DNA of 64,000 bases from JAEZJZ01 sp050949055 (GCA_050949055.1 JBMNFA010000001.1:248001-312000); one strand, 5' to 3'. Numbered from the stretch's first letter, positions 16,368 through 24,926 are shown. The notes: generated by a model not told the origin, from the sequence alone. Program-made: numbers and translations.

Positions 16368-17543
16368 CTAGCTGAGGCCCATCGCCTCGCGAGCACCTGC
16401 ATGCACCAATTCGCCATCTTGGCAAACCAGTGTCTTGGCAGTAATTTCGTCGGTTGTGTCGATCACGATCTTGCCATCTTTCACAATGTTAGCCACGTAG
16501 TTGACGATATTCTTGGCAAACATGCTGGTGGAGCTGTAGGGCACCATGCCAGGAATGTTCTTCGTACCATCGATGCTGACGCCGTACTTCTCGATGATCT
16601 GGCCACCAACGGTCAGGGCGCAGTTGCCTCCCTGGTCGATGGAAACGTCGATAATGGCAGAACCGGGGTTCATGCCCTTGACCATTTCTTCGGTGATCAA
16701 GATCGGTGCCATGCGTCCCGGGACTAGGGCGGTGGCCACAACGATGTCGGACTTGACGATAGTATCGAACAGGGCGGCCTGTTCCTTCACAATCCAGTCC
16801 TTCGGGAGTGACTTGGCGTAGCCGCCTTCACCAATGGCGACTTCGGCCGGAACACCAGTCTCGATGATTTTCGCCCCGAGACTCTTGGCATGCTCGGCGG
16901 CTTCTGGGCGGATATCGGCGGCGTATACGACAGCGCCTAGGCGCTTGGCAGTGGCAATAGCCTGCAGGCCAGCGACGCCGGCACCCAAAACGGTGACGTT
17001 AGCCGGTGGCAACATGCCGATAGCGGTGCCGATCATGGGTACGAACTTGGGCAAGCGGTTGGCGGCCATCAGGACAGCCTTATAGCCGGCGACGGTGCTC
17101 ATGGAGGTGAGGGCATCCATGGTTTGGGCCCGAGAAATACGCGGTATACCGTCCAGGGTGAGGGCGGTGACACCCTGCTTGGTCAGATTCTTGATCATTT
17201 CATGGTTGGCAGGGGCAGCAGGGTGCAAGAAAGTGACCAGCACCTGCCCCGCTTTCATCATGTCCACTTCGTGTTTGTTGACCGCCTCGTTGAACTGCGG
17301 CTCTTTCACTTTCAGGATGATGTCGGCTTGCGAAAAGAGCTTCTCCACATCGTCCATGATGGTAGCACCCGCCGCAGCATAGTCGGCATCGGCAAAGAAG
17401 GACCCCAACCCGGCGGCTTTCTCTACCAGCACTTCTGCTCCGTTAGAGACCAGCTTCTTTACCACATCGGGAGTAGCGGCAACCCGGCGCTCGCCTTGCA
17501 TGATCTCTCTCGGAACTGCAAAAACCAAGCCTTGAAACTGCAT
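16368..17543 (-). CDS. pntAA: NAD(P) transhydrogenase subunit alpha, NAD-binding part
   Basis: 391 residues, the soluble dI domain of the split enzyme, related to alanine dehydrogenase. Visible motifs: PREIMQGERRVAATPDVVKK at the N-terminus, the mobile SRAQTMDALTSMSTVAGYKA loop near 138-157, the NAD Rossmann motif LGAGVAGLQAIATAKRLGA near 187-205 with acidic ADIRPEA, and VPYSSTSMFAKN near the end. It binds NAD(H) on the cytoplasmic face. AAGGAGGTTTCGTAG precedes the ATG. The 237-base gap upstream contains a GCCGGCAG / CTGCCGGC hairpin (17704-17725) but no promoter I trust. Confidence 0.94.
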   Translation of the reverse strand: MQFQGLVFAVPREIMQGERRVAATPDVVKKLVSNGAEVLVEKAAGLGSFFADADYAAAGATIMDDVEKLFSQADIILKVKEPQFNEAVNKHEVDMMKAGQVLVTFLHPAAPANHEMIKNLTKQGVTALTLDGIPRISRAQTMDALTSMSTVAGYKAVLMAANRLPKFVPMIGTAIGMLPPANVTVLGAGVAGLQAIATAKRLGAVVYAADIRPEAAEHAKSLGAKIIETGVPAEVAIGEGGYAKSLPKDWIVKEQAALFDTIVKSDIVVATALVPGRMAPILITEEMVKGMNPGSAIIDVSIDQGGNCALTVGGQIIEKYGVSIDGTKNIPGMVPYSSTSMFAKNIVNYVANIVKDGKIVIDTTDEITAKTLVCQDGELVHAGAREAMGLS

Positions 17544-17780
17544 CTACGAAACCTCCTTAATAATAACAATAGTTGAGCGTTATTTAGGTCACCAGGAGCG
17601 CGTGATTAGCTTACCCAGTGCCCGTGTAGTCTTCTCCATGGGGAGGAATAATCCTGCCCAATCTATGTCATTTCTTGAACATATCTGTCGCCTGACGGCG
17701 CAAGGCCGGCAGACGCTCCTGCCGGCTATCGATATGCTGTCGATATTGACCTAGGCCCGACTATACGGGAACTGCTTTGG

Positions 17781-18824
17781 CTAACCAAGGCCCCTCTTCT
17801 CATTGTAACGCTCCACAGCCAAGTTGACCAGTTCGTCTATCAGACGTGGATAGGGCAGGCCACTGGCCTCCCATAGCTTCGGATACATGGAAATGCTGGT
17901 GAACCCCGGCATGGTATTGATCTCGTTGACCAGCACCGCTCCATCGCCATTGCGGATGAAGAAGTCCACCCTGGCCAGCCCGCTGCCGTCGATGGCCTGA
18001 AACACCTGCACAGCCAGACGCTGCACATCAGCCATTTGCTTGGGGGTAATCGGGGCCGGGATCAGCAGTTGGGAGTCCTGGCGCACGTATTTGGCCTGGT
18101 AATCATAGAATTCGACCGCAGGAATGATCTCGCCCGGGACAGAAGCCTGAGGCTGGTCGTTGCCCAAAACGCTGCACTCGATCTCCCGACCATCGATAAA
18201 CGACTCCACCACGATCTTGCGGTCAAAACTCCCCGCCAATGCCAAAGCCTGAGGCAACTGATCTGGAATATGCACCTTGGTGATGCCCACGCTGCTGCCC
18301 AAGTTGGCTGGCTTGACGAAACACGGGAAACCCAGTCGTTCCTCCACCACCCGCAACACCTCTGCTGGCCGCATGAGGCATTGACTGCGGGTAAACACCC
18401 TAAAGGGTGCCTGAGGAAATCCAAGGCGTTCAAATAGCTGTTTGGCCATGGCTTTATCCATGGCTAAGGCTGAGGCTAGGACGCCAGCCCCCACGTAGGG
18501 AATGTCCAGCATCTCCAGCATGCCCTGAATAGTGCCATCCTCACCGTAAGGCCCGTGTAACAGCGGGAAGACGACGTCCATCTCGCTGAACACGGCCAAA
18601 GGAGATACACCACCCTGCTGCGGTTCCGGAACCACCATGCCCATCTCCATCACGTCTAGTGGGGACAGACCGCCGACAAAGCGGCCGCTCTTGCTGATGG
18701 CTAACGGAAGCAGTTGATAACGATCGCGATCAGCCGCTTGCCACACGGAAGCGGCCGACTGGACAGAGACCTCGTGTTCGCCGGAACGGCCGCCAAAAAC
18801 TAGACCCAATGTCCGCAATGCCAT
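17781..18824 (-). CDS. ddl: D-alanine--D-alanine ligase
   Basis: 347 residues from the ATG at 18824 (eight bases after GGGAGG; the ATG at 18830 is too close). ATP-grasp fold: GLVFGGRSGEHEVSVQSA with the catalytic Glu, PLLHGPYGEDGTIQGMLEM, CFVKPANLGSSVGITKV, and the C-terminal metal site LARVDFFIRN...LVNEINTMPGFTSISMYPKL. It makes the D-Ala-D-Ala dipeptide for peptidoglycan. It is adjacent to dacB, which acts on the same peptide. Confidence 0.95.
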   Translation of the reverse strand: MALRTLGLVFGGRSGEHEVSVQSAASVWQAADRDRYQLLPLAISKSGRFVGGLSPLDVMEMGMVVPEPQQGGVSPLAVFSEMDVVFPLLHGPYGEDGTIQGMLEMLDIPYVGAGVLASALAMDKAMAKQLFERLGFPQAPFRVFTRSQCLMRPAEVLRVVEERLGFPCFVKPANLGSSVGITKVHIPDQLPQALALAGSFDRKIVVESFIDGREIECSVLGNDQPQASVPGEIIPAVEFYDYQAKYVRQDSQLLIPAPITPKQMADVQRLAVQVFQAIDGSGLARVDFFIRNGDGAVLVNEINTMPGFTSISMYPKLWEASGLPYPRLIDELVNLAVERYNEKRGLG

Positions 18825-18853
18825 TGGCATTACCTCCCTTCCGTCCTCGCTGG

Positions 18854-20032
18854 TTACCCTTCCAGCGGATGAGTCGAGGGCTTAAGCCGATGTCGTAATC
18901 CAAGACCCAGATATCCTACCGCCAGCACTAACGGCACTTGCCAGTAGGTGTACCAAGCCCTAGGAATTGCTGTGGCCACACGGAGTGGCACGTTGGCTAT
19001 CTCTTCGCCGTTCAGCAGATAGGTGACCGAACCGACAATGGCACCCTTGGCCAGCGGTGCCTGCAATGAATCATCCAACTGCACGTCCCGTTTCAGCGAC
19101 TCCAGGTCGGTGTCGGCTGGCACCGTGAGCAAAGCCGTCCGGTCAGCGACCAGTAACGCCGGCTGGCCGTACCGGACAGAAGTGGCTGTCACCGATTGGC
19201 CCTCGGCGACTATGGGGACTGTCCGCCATTCCGAAAAGGCATAGTCCAGCAGTCTGGCGGCGTCAGTGAAGATGGCTTTGCCCTGCGCCTTAAAGACAAC
19301 CACACCCACCTCCATATTTCCACGCCGCATGCCTGTCAGCAGGGTCTGGCCGGCTTCAGGCGTGTAGCCAGTCTTGCCGCCGACCACGCTGTCGGAATAC
19401 TGGACCAACAGGTCGTTGCCACTGACCAACAGCCGTTCTTCGCCAGAACCGATGGTTACCCAGTGTATGCGAGTAGTGGTGATGTCGCGGATGGTCTGAT
19501 TCTTCATCGCACCCGCAAAGATCAAGGCCATGTCTGCTGCAGTAGTGTAATTTTGGTCATCGTGTAGCCCGCTGGGATTGACAAAGTGACTGTTGCGGGC
19601 GCCCAATTGGGCAGCCCGTTGATTCATCATCTCGGCAAATGCTTCCACCGAGCCTGCCACGTGCTCAGCCAATGCTACTGCCGCATCATTGCACGATTGT
19701 ACCAGCATGGCGTAGAGCAGGTCCTTCACTGGATAAGCTTCTCCTTCTCGGGTGTAAAGGGATGTCCCTTCCTGATCTTGAGCGCGCCTGCTAATGGTGA
19801 CTGAATCATCGATAGCACTGTTTTCCAGCACCAACAAAGCGGTTAACACCTTGATGGTGCTGGCCGGATAAACCCGCTGGTCCGTATTGATCCCCGCCAA
19901 TATGGTTCCTGTTTTCAGGTCGATCAAAGCTGCCGACTGCGCTGAAATGCTGGGCATGGACATCGCTTTCGCGCCACTGGCAGGCCAGGCAATCAGCAGG
20001 ATGAGTAATAGCAGTGCTTTCAAGCGGTGCAA
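18854..20032 (-). CDS. dacB: D-alanyl-D-alanine carboxypeptidase (DacB-like)
   Basis: I place the start at a TTG (20032) seven bases after GAGGAGGG; the ATG at 20062 sits in the predicted -10 region. That gives 392 residues: signal peptide (to about residue 23), SxxK STIK at 58-61, SCN at 113-115, KTG at 220-222, and one C-terminal membrane segment (YTYWQVPLVLAVGYLGLGL). The C-terminal anchor and context next to spoIIM suggest the sporulation-type enzyme that trims cortex peptides (B. subtilis DacB), but a vegetative role is possible. Its active-site region is paralogous to dacF in the same window. Confidence 0.88.
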   Translation of the reverse strand: MHRLKALLLLILLIAWPASGAKAMSMPSISAQSAALIDLKTGTILAGINTDQRVYPASTIKVLTALLVLENSAIDDSVTISRRAQDQEGTSLYTREGEAYPVKDLLYAMLVQSCNDAAVALAEHVAGSVEAFAEMMNQRAAQLGARNSHFVNPSGLHDDQNYTTAADMALIFAGAMKNQTIRDITTTRIHWVTIGSGEERLLVSGNDLLVQYSDSVVGGKTGYTPEAGQTLLTGMRRGNMEVGVVVFKAQGKAIFTDAARLLDYAFSEWRTVPIVAEGQSVTATSVRYGQPALLVADRTALLTVPADTDLESLKRDVQLDDSLQAPLAKGAIVGSVTYLLNGEEIANVPLRVATAIPRAWYTYWQVPLVLAVGYLGLGLRHRLKPSTHPLEG

Positions 20033-20060
20033 TATTGCTCCCTCCTCGCTGTCGTTTTTC

Positions 20061-20069
20061 ATTATAGCA
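20061..20069 (-). promoter_or_regulatory. Extended -10 promoter before dacB
   Basis: TGCTATAAT on the minus strand, a perfect TGnTATAAT element with no clear -35. Transcription would begin around 20055, downstream of the ATG at 20062, which supports the TTG start for dacB. Confidence 0.5.
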
Positions 20070-20108
20070 GAAAGAAGGAACTAAGAGCACTGCCTGACAA
20101 TGCCAGAA

Positions 20109-20142
20109 GCAGCCCGACCTTTTAGTAGAAGAGGCGGGCTGC
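20109..20142 (-). terminator. Hairpin at the end of spoIIM
   Basis: GCAGCCCG / CGGGCTGC, 8 bp with an 18-base loop that contains the spoIIM stop codon, followed only by TTCTGG. Possible weak terminator. Confidence 0.4.
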
Positions 20143-20745
20143 CAATTGGGCCAAGAGCGGCGTTATGAAGGCCTCTACCACACTGGCCAAAAAGACTAGC
20201 GCGGAAAAGAGCAGCATCAGGCCGGTGAGCGAGACTATCTTTTGCCAATAACTCTGCCTGCGATTATTGGTAGGGCGAATGGTGGAGATGGCATGATGGA
20301 TGGCTATGGCCGCGGCCGCCAGCGCCACCGGAACTGAGATGGCGTTGTGCGGAATGATAGAGCAGAAAGCAAACAATGCACCTTTCCAAGCCATTTCGGA
20401 CAAGAGGAAAGCCACAGAAAAACCGAGAATGAACCCTCGGAAAAAGACCAAAACCACAATCACCGGCAGCCCGAAGACCAGAACTCCCATCAGCCACACC
20501 ACCCACAGCAGCTGCAGGTTTACCAACAGGGTGCCCAGGAAGTTGGAGCTACCCGCGGAGACCCCCATCCCTGCTGAGAAGATTTGCTGCAAGAAGGACA
20601 GCAGATCCTGCTTCTGGCTAAAGCTAAGCGCGCTGATGGCCACGGCCCCTAAGGCAACGCCGACCGCGAACAATACCAAAACGAAGAAATAGCTGCTAAC
20701 CCGTTCAGCTACATGCCGTTTGGCCTTGAGACCGAAATCCCGCAT
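20122..20745 (-). CDS. spoIIM: Stage II sporulation protein M
   Basis: 207 residues with five or six membrane segments and the family core FFRGFILGFSVAFLLSEMAWKGALFAFCSIIPHNAISVPVAL. SpoIIM is the mother-cell membrane part of the DMP complex (SpoIID-IIM-IIP) that drives septal thinning and engulfment. The family length is about 210. The ATG follows GGGGAGGGGG. A sigma-E-like promoter lies directly upstream, consistent with mother-cell expression. Confidence 0.93.
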   Translation of the reverse strand: MRDFGLKAKRHVAERVSSYFFVLVLFAVGVALGAVAISALSFSQKQDLLSFLQQIFSAGMGVSAGSSNFLGTLLVNLQLLWVVWLMGVLVFGLPVIVVLVFFRGFILGFSVAFLLSEMAWKGALFAFCSIIPHNAISVPVALAAAAIAIHHAISTIRPTNNRRQSYWQKIVSLTGLMLLFSALVFLASVVEAFITPLLAQLAARLFY

Positions 20746-20772
20746 GGCGCCCCCTCCCCTGCTTGTCTCTAA

Positions 20773-20802
20773 AACCTATGCAGGGTGTACAAGGCTTATG
20801 CT
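20773..20802 (-). promoter_or_regulatory. Candidate sigma-E promoter of spoIIM
   Basis: The minus strand has AGCATAAG, 14 bases, CATAGGTT, similar to the sigma-E pattern GTCATATT-N14-CATACAnT. Spacing is correct and the CATA cores of both boxes are present. It begins right after the nudF stop. Confidence 0.45.
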
Positions 20803-21333
20803 TTACTCAGTCGACAGGTAGTGTAGCAGACCGACCAGGGTTTTGGCATCCCTGATCGCCCCTCTCAGCAGCATTTGCTGTAACTGCTCCCGCGCGAACG
20901 CCTGGGCGGAGATCTGCTCGTCCCAATCCGGCTGGGCTACCGTGGGTCTCAGACCGCAGGCTCGATAGAGCCAAATGCGTTCGTTGCAGAATCCCGGGGC
21001 AGTATACATGGAACAGATGAGCTGCCAGGAATCGGCCTTCAAACCAGCCTCTTCAGCCAACTCCCTCTCCGCCGCTGCCTGCGGTTGCTCTCCCCCTTCC
21101 AGCTTTCCGGCCGGCAACTCCCATAGTTCCTCTTGCACAGCGTAGCGATATTGGCGCACCAACCAGACCTGCTGCCTATCGTCCACAGCCAGGATGGCCA
21201 CCGCACCTGGATGCCGCACCACCTCTCGGGTTGCCGTCTGCCCGTCGGGCAATCGCACCTGGTCCACACTCAACTGAACCACTTTGCCAGCATACACCTG
21301 GCGTGAGTTCAACCGCTGCTCTTCATTCTGCAT
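20803..21333 (-). CDS. nudF: NUDIX hydrolase, ADP-ribose pyrophosphatase type
   Basis: 176 residues from the ATG at 21333, preceded by GAAGGGTGGT. The Nudix box is complete: the stretch GKLEGGEQPQAAAERELAEE followed by AGL fits GX5EX7REUXEEXGU. The surrounding layout (WLVRQYRYAVQEELWELPAGKLE, then PGFCNERIWLYRA) is that of ADP-ribose pyrophosphatases. It hydrolyses ADP-ribose to AMP and ribose-5-P. Neighbours spoIIM and the MciZ-like ORF match the B. subtilis nudF locus. Confidence 0.92.
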   Translation of the reverse strand: MQNEEQRLNSRQVYAGKVVQLSVDQVRLPDGQTATREVVRHPGAVAILAVDDRQQVWLVRQYRYAVQEELWELPAGKLEGGEQPQAAAERELAEEAGLKADSWQLICSMYTAPGFCNERIWLYRACGLRPTVAQPDWDEQISAQAFAREQLQQMLLRGAIRDAKTLVGLLHYLSTE

Positions 21334-21396
21334 GGAAACCACCCTTCGCTCATATACTGGAAACAGTTATACAATTGGACGAGTAGGAGTGAATGC

Positions 21397-21534
21397 ATGC
21401 GCACGCTGCTCAGCAACCAATCCATACTGCTGCTGGGGAGAAGGGACGAGGTAATGCAGCGGCTGATACTACTCTGCCGCCACTATGGCCGAGACATCAA
21501 GATCAGGGATCTGATCCCGATGCTGCTGCAGTAG
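21397..21534 (+). CDS. MciZ-like 45-residue protein (candidate FtsZ inhibitor)
   Basis: A plus-strand mini-ORF divergent from nudF, starting at the ATG seven bases after AGGAG. The product begins MRTLLSNQSILLLGRRDEVM and ends KIRDLIPMLLQ. Its size, the basic N-terminus, the hydrophobic strand followed by G-(K/R), a helix and a final aromatic/IKIRDLI strand resemble B. subtilis MciZ (40 residues), a mother-cell peptide that caps FtsZ filaments. In B. subtilis mciZ is also next to nudF. A loose sigma-E-like sequence (TCATATA / TATACAAT, 21350-21375) precedes it but with an 11-base spacer, shorter than usual. Identification rests on pattern plus synteny. Confidence 0.55.
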   Translation: MRTLLSNQSILLLGRRDEVMQRLILLCRHYGRDIKIRDLIPMLLQ

Positions 21535-21567
21535 TAGCTGGGGCACCAGGACTTGCACCCGCTGACC

Positions 21568-21603
21568 AACATGGGCACTGGCCGATCGGCCAGTGCCCAT
21601 GTT
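21568..21603. terminator. 36-bp perfect palindrome between convergent genes
   Basis: AACATGGGCACTGGCCGA and its exact reverse complement meet at a central GATC. It lies between the MciZ-like ORF (+) and the last gene of the oxidoreductase operon (-), so it probably ends transcription from both sides, although no long T-run follows on either strand. Confidence 0.55.
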
Positions 21604-21620
21604 CATTCTCTACTCGCGAG

Positions 21621-22154
21621 CTACTCTACTTCTGCTCCCCGAGCCAAAGCTTGTTCGTTTAACGGCAGCAGGTGATGGCGATGGGCAGGCAACGCTTTGC
21701 GCAAAGCCTGATGCACAGCATCCAGCGAGACCACCGGCTGCTTCGCCAACATTGCTCCCAAAACGATCATATTTGCCACCCGATCGTTGCCCATTTGGGC
21801 AGCCAGATCGTTGGCCGGCACTGCCACCACAGTGATGTCTGTGCGGGTGGGCGGTTCGTCGATCAACGAACTGTTGTAGAGCAGCAATCCGCCCGGCTTC
21901 ACCGTAGGTCCGAACTTATCCAGCGAAGGACGGTTCATAGCCACCACAATGCTGGGGTGGGTGACCAGCGGACTGCCTACAGGAGAATCGGAGATAACCA
22001 CGGTGCAGTTGGCGGTGCCACCGCGCATTTCTGGACCATAGGACGGCATCCAAGACACCTGCTTGTTTTCCAGCATACCGGCATAGGTGAGGATCTGGCC
22101 CATCAGCATCACGCCCTGGCCGCCGAAACCAGCTAGGATGATCTCATGCGTCAT
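21621..22154 (-). CDS. vorC: 2-oxoacid:ferredoxin oxidoreductase, gamma subunit
   Basis: 177 residues. The N-terminal LAGFGGQGVMLMGQILTYAGM and WMPSYGPEMRGGTANCTVV are hallmark motifs of the gamma domain (CoA-side) of pyruvate/2-oxoacid:ferredoxin oxidoreductases. It starts within the stop of the beta gene (ATGA) and is last in the operon. The four-subunit order delta-alpha-beta-gamma is typical of VOR or KOR enzymes; I use the vor name as the likelier one given the acyl kinase genes upstream. Confidence 0.88.
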   Translation of the reverse strand: MTHEIILAGFGGQGVMLMGQILTYAGMLENKQVSWMPSYGPEMRGGTANCTVVISDSPVGSPLVTHPSIVVAMNRPSLDKFGPTVKPGGLLLYNSSLIDEPPTRTDITVVAVPANDLAAQMGNDRVANMIVLGAMLAKQPVVSLDAVHQALRKALPAHRHHLLPLNEQALARGAEVE

Positions 22155-22906
22155 TTGCTCTCCCCCTCCGTAGCGATATCCTTGTACACACCCAACGGAT
22201 AGTAGGGTATCATTTCCTGCTCCACCCGCTTCAGCGCCTCAACCGGCTGCATACCCCAGTTGGTGGGGCAGGTGGACAGCACCTCGATCAGGCTAAAGCC
22301 CTTGCCCTGTACCTGATACTCGAAGGCCTTCTTGATCGCCCGCTTGGCCTTCTGCACCTGTTGCGGGGTGTGCACCGACACCCGCTCCAGATAGGCTGGA
22401 CCATCCAAGGTTGCTAGCATTTCGGAGATGCGAATTGGGTTCCCTTGCAGCTTGGGATCCCGCCCATAGGGCGAAGTCGTGGTCTTGTGACCAAGCAGGG
22501 TGGTGGGAGCCATCTGCCCGCCAGTCATGCCGTAGATGCCGTTGTTGACGAAGATGACAGTGATGTTCTCGCCCCTGGCCGCCGCATGCACGATCTCCGC
22601 CGTGCCGATGGAGGCCAGGTCACCGTCGCCTTGATAGCTGAAAACGACGCAATCGGGCCGCGCCCGCTTGATGCCGGTGGCTACCGCCGGGGCGCGGCCA
22701 TGGGAAGCCTCCTGCATATCGCAGTTAAAATAATCGTAGGCCAAAACGGAGCAACCGACTGGGGCAATCCCCACGGTGCGCTCCAAGATGTCCAAATCAT
22801 CTATGGCTTCTGCCACCAGCCGATGAATGATGCCATGAGTGCAGCCAGGGCAGTAATGAGTAACGACATCCGCTAGGGCCTTAGGCCGTTGAAACACCTT
22901 AGCCAT
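22151..22906 (-). CDS. vorA: 2-oxoacid:ferredoxin oxidoreductase, beta subunit (TPP-binding)
   Basis: 251 residues from the ATG at 22906. The thiamine diphosphate motif is GDGDLASIGTAEIVHAAARG...VIFVNNGIYGMTGGQMAPTT, complete with the metal-binding GDG and NN. The N-terminal HYCPGCTHGI contains the CxxC often found in this subunit. It decarboxylates the 2-oxoacid. The start overlaps the alpha stop (TGATG), and the end overlaps vorC by four bases. Confidence 0.9.
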   Translation of the reverse strand: MAKVFQRPKALADVVTHYCPGCTHGIIHRLVAEAIDDLDILERTVGIAPVGCSVLAYDYFNCDMQEASHGRAPAVATGIKRARPDCVVFSYQGDGDLASIGTAEIVHAAARGENITVIFVNNGIYGMTGGQMAPTTLLGHKTTTSPYGRDPKLQGNPIRISEMLATLDGPAYLERVSVHTPQQVQKAKRAIKKAFEYQVQGKGFSLIEVLSTCPTNWGMQPVEALKRVEQEMIPYYPLGVYKDIATEGESK

Positions 22907-23967
22907 CAAACATTCCCTCCCAGAATCTGCTTCATCTCTGCCAATACATCTTCTGGAGTCGGAATCATGCCGCCGACACGACCATAGAAGTGCACCGGCT
23001 TCTGGCCGTTCACGGCCAGGCGCACATCCTCCACCATTTGGCCAGCGCTCATCTCCACCGTGAGGAAAGCCTTCGCTGTCTGGGCAGCCTTCGCGAATGC
23101 CTCGCTGGGGAATGGCCAGAGGGAGATCGGCCGAATCAGACCCACTTTCAAGCCTTCCTTCTTGGCGGCATCCATAGCGGTCTTGACGATGCGGGCTGTG
23201 GAGCCGTAGGCGGCCATAACCAGGTCAGCCGACTCCACGTCCACCGCCTCGTACCTCACCTGTTCCTCAGCCATCGTTTTGTATTTGGCGAACAGCCGCA
23301 GATTATGTTCCTCCAGTTTGTCCGGTTGCAGATAGAGAGAATTGATCACATTGCGCCCGGGGTGATTCGCCGTACCCGTAGTGGCCCAAGGTTTCTCCGG
23401 CAGGTTGATGGGGCGCTCCGTAAACTCCACTGGTTCCATCATCTGCCCCAGCATGCCGTCACCCAGGATCATCACCGGGTTACGATACCGGTCAGCCAGG
23501 TCGAAGGACTCCTGCACCAGGTCTACCATCTCTTGTAGGCTAGCCGGTGCCAACACCAGCAGCCGGTAGTCGCCATGGCCACCGCCCTTGACTGTCTGGA
23601 AATAGTCGCTTTGTGCAGGTTGAATGCCGCCTAGCCCTGGGCCGCCACGCACCATGTTCACAATCACGCAAGGCAGTTCGGCTCCGGCAATGTAGGAGAT
23701 GCCTTCCTGCTTCAGGCTGATTCCTGGGCTGGAGGATGATGTCATCACCCTGGCACCAGCCCCGGCCGCGCCATAGACCATGTTGATGGCTGCTACTTCG
23801 CTTTCGGCTTGCACCATGGCGCCGCCCACTTGCGGCAAACGGCGAGCCATGTACTCAGGCAATTCATTTTGGGGCGTGATCGGGTAGCCAAAGAAGAACC
23901 GACAACCGGCTTGGATGGCTGCTTCACCGATGGCTTCGTTACCCTTCATCAGAATCTTCTCACCCAT
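22906..23967 (-). CDS. vorB: 2-oxoacid:ferredoxin oxidoreductase, alpha subunit
   Basis: 353 residues. GNEAIGEAAIQAGCRFFFGYPITPQNELPEYM is the domain I signature, with the SSSPGISLKQEGISYIAGAELP loop and RGGPGLGGIQPAQSDYFQ typical of VOR/KOR alpha chains. A transketolase C-terminal-like domain follows (about 245-350). It pairs with VorA to form the catalytic core. Directly downstream of the ferredoxin subunit gene (21 bases). Confidence 0.9.
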   Translation of the reverse strand: MGEKILMKGNEAIGEAAIQAGCRFFFGYPITPQNELPEYMARRLPQVGGAMVQAESEVAAINMVYGAAGAGARVMTSSSSPGISLKQEGISYIAGAELPCVIVNMVRGGPGLGGIQPAQSDYFQTVKGGGHGDYRLLVLAPASLQEMVDLVQESFDLADRYRNPVMILGDGMLGQMMEPVEFTERPINLPEKPWATTGTANHPGRNVINSLYLQPDKLEEHNLRLFAKYKTMAEEQVRYEAVDVESADLVMAAYGSTARIVKTAMDAAKKEGLKVGLIRPISLWPFPSEAFAKAAQTAKAFLTVEMSAGQMVEDVRLAVNGQKPVHFYGRVGGMIPTPEDVLAEMKQILGGNV

Positions 23968-23988
23968 AAGCGATCCCTCCCTTTGGAC

Positions 23989-24192
23989 TTATTTTTCTAC
24001 CTCGATGACGGTGTCAGGGCACATGCGGGCACAGAAGGTGCAAGCGATGCACTTGTCCTGGTCAGTTACGGTAGCGACGCGAAAGCCCTTCTTGTTAATG
24101 CGGTCGGACATGACGACGATCTTGACCGGGCATACACTGGTGCACAGCTCGCATCCTTTGCACCGGTCTTCCTGAAACGTGACCTTCGGCAT
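23989..24192 (-). CDS. vorD: 2-oxoacid:ferredoxin oxidoreductase, delta (2[4Fe-4S]) subunit
   Basis: 67 residues with two CxxCxxCxxxCP clusters: CKGCELCTSVCP (about 11-22) and CIACTFCARMCP (about 48-59). It passes electrons from the TPP site to external ferredoxin. GAGGAGGT precedes the ATG with a longish spacer. It is the first of the four subunit genes. Confidence 0.92.
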   Translation of the reverse strand: MPKVTFQEDRCKGCELCTSVCPVKIVVMSDRINKKGFRVATVTDQDKCIACTFCARMCPDTVIEVEK

Positions 24193-24251
24193 TTGGTTAC
24201 TGATACCTCCTCGTTTTTATCGCTTATCTCTCCAGACTAAGCCATCAAATG

Positions 24252-24926
24252 CTACTCCCACGGGCGCTTCATATGCAACTGCAGGGGCAACAGGGGGTGC
24301 TGCAGCTGCTCCTTCGCCGCTGGCACCAATCTCTGCACGACTGCATTGAACACCAGGGGCAGCCCGGTCAGCTCTGATAGCTGACAGACCAAAGTCTCCC
24401 CTCGCTGAACCAAGGCAAGATCAGTATATTGCATCAGATGGGTGTTATTGATCAGGCCGGTCACCGACAGGCGCGAAGTGGCCTCAATGGACTTTAGCAT
24501 GGACAGAGCCAACTCCGGCGTCTGGGTAAAGGGGCGGCAGCCGTTGACCACCAGCCAAAGGTCATAGCCAACTTGCTCCAGATAATGCCGATATCTGCCT
24601 AAAGCACGCGCACCCACGTCGTCTCCGCCCACATCAAACACCAACTGACCTTCATCATCCAAAATGGCCGTGCTGATTTCCCCTGGTAGGGCGGGCAGAT
24701 CGGCACTGGCCAGGGCACCAGCCGGAGCAATCACCTTCACCCCCTGCTCGGCCAGTGTGGCTATCCGCTCGCGCGAGCGAAAATAGGGATTGACCACATC
24801 CAGGTCCACCAGCGCCAGCTTTGTAACCAGAGGACGGCTGGCCAAACTATAGTTGACTGCGACCTCTGTCTTGCCGCTGCCATAACCTCCGACAAACAAG
24901 ACCACGCGCCGTTTGGAGAATAGCAT
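24252..24926 (-). CDS. P-loop NTPase of unknown function in the 2-oxoacid oxidoreductase operon
   Basis: 224 residues. A Walker A motif GGYGSGKTE is at about 13-21, followed by LVDLDVVNPYFRSRE (Asp-rich switch-like strand), and LVFDVGGDDVGARALGRY acts as Walker B-like. There is no membrane segment. The fold looks like the SIMIBI/MinD-type class. Such proteins occur beside VOR/KOR genes in Clostridia, suggesting a role in assembly or regulation; this is inferred from context only. GGGAGGCTTCG precedes the ATG. Confidence 0.7.
   Translation of the reverse strand: MLFSKRRVVLFVGGYGSGKTEVAVNYSLASRPLVTKLALVDLDVVNPYFRSRERIATLAEQGVKVIAPAGALASADLPALPGEISTAILDDEGQLVFDVGGDDVGARALGRYRHYLEQVGYDLWLVVNGCRPFTQTPELALSMLKSIEATSRLSVTGLINNTHLMQYTDLALVQRGETLVCQLSELTGLPLVFNAVVQRLVPAAKEQLQHPLLPLQLHMKRPWE

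Noticed and set aside
17544..17780. Promoter or riboswitch upstream of pntAA
   Set aside because: A GCCGGCAG hairpin is present but no good -35/-10 pair and no known riboswitch core.
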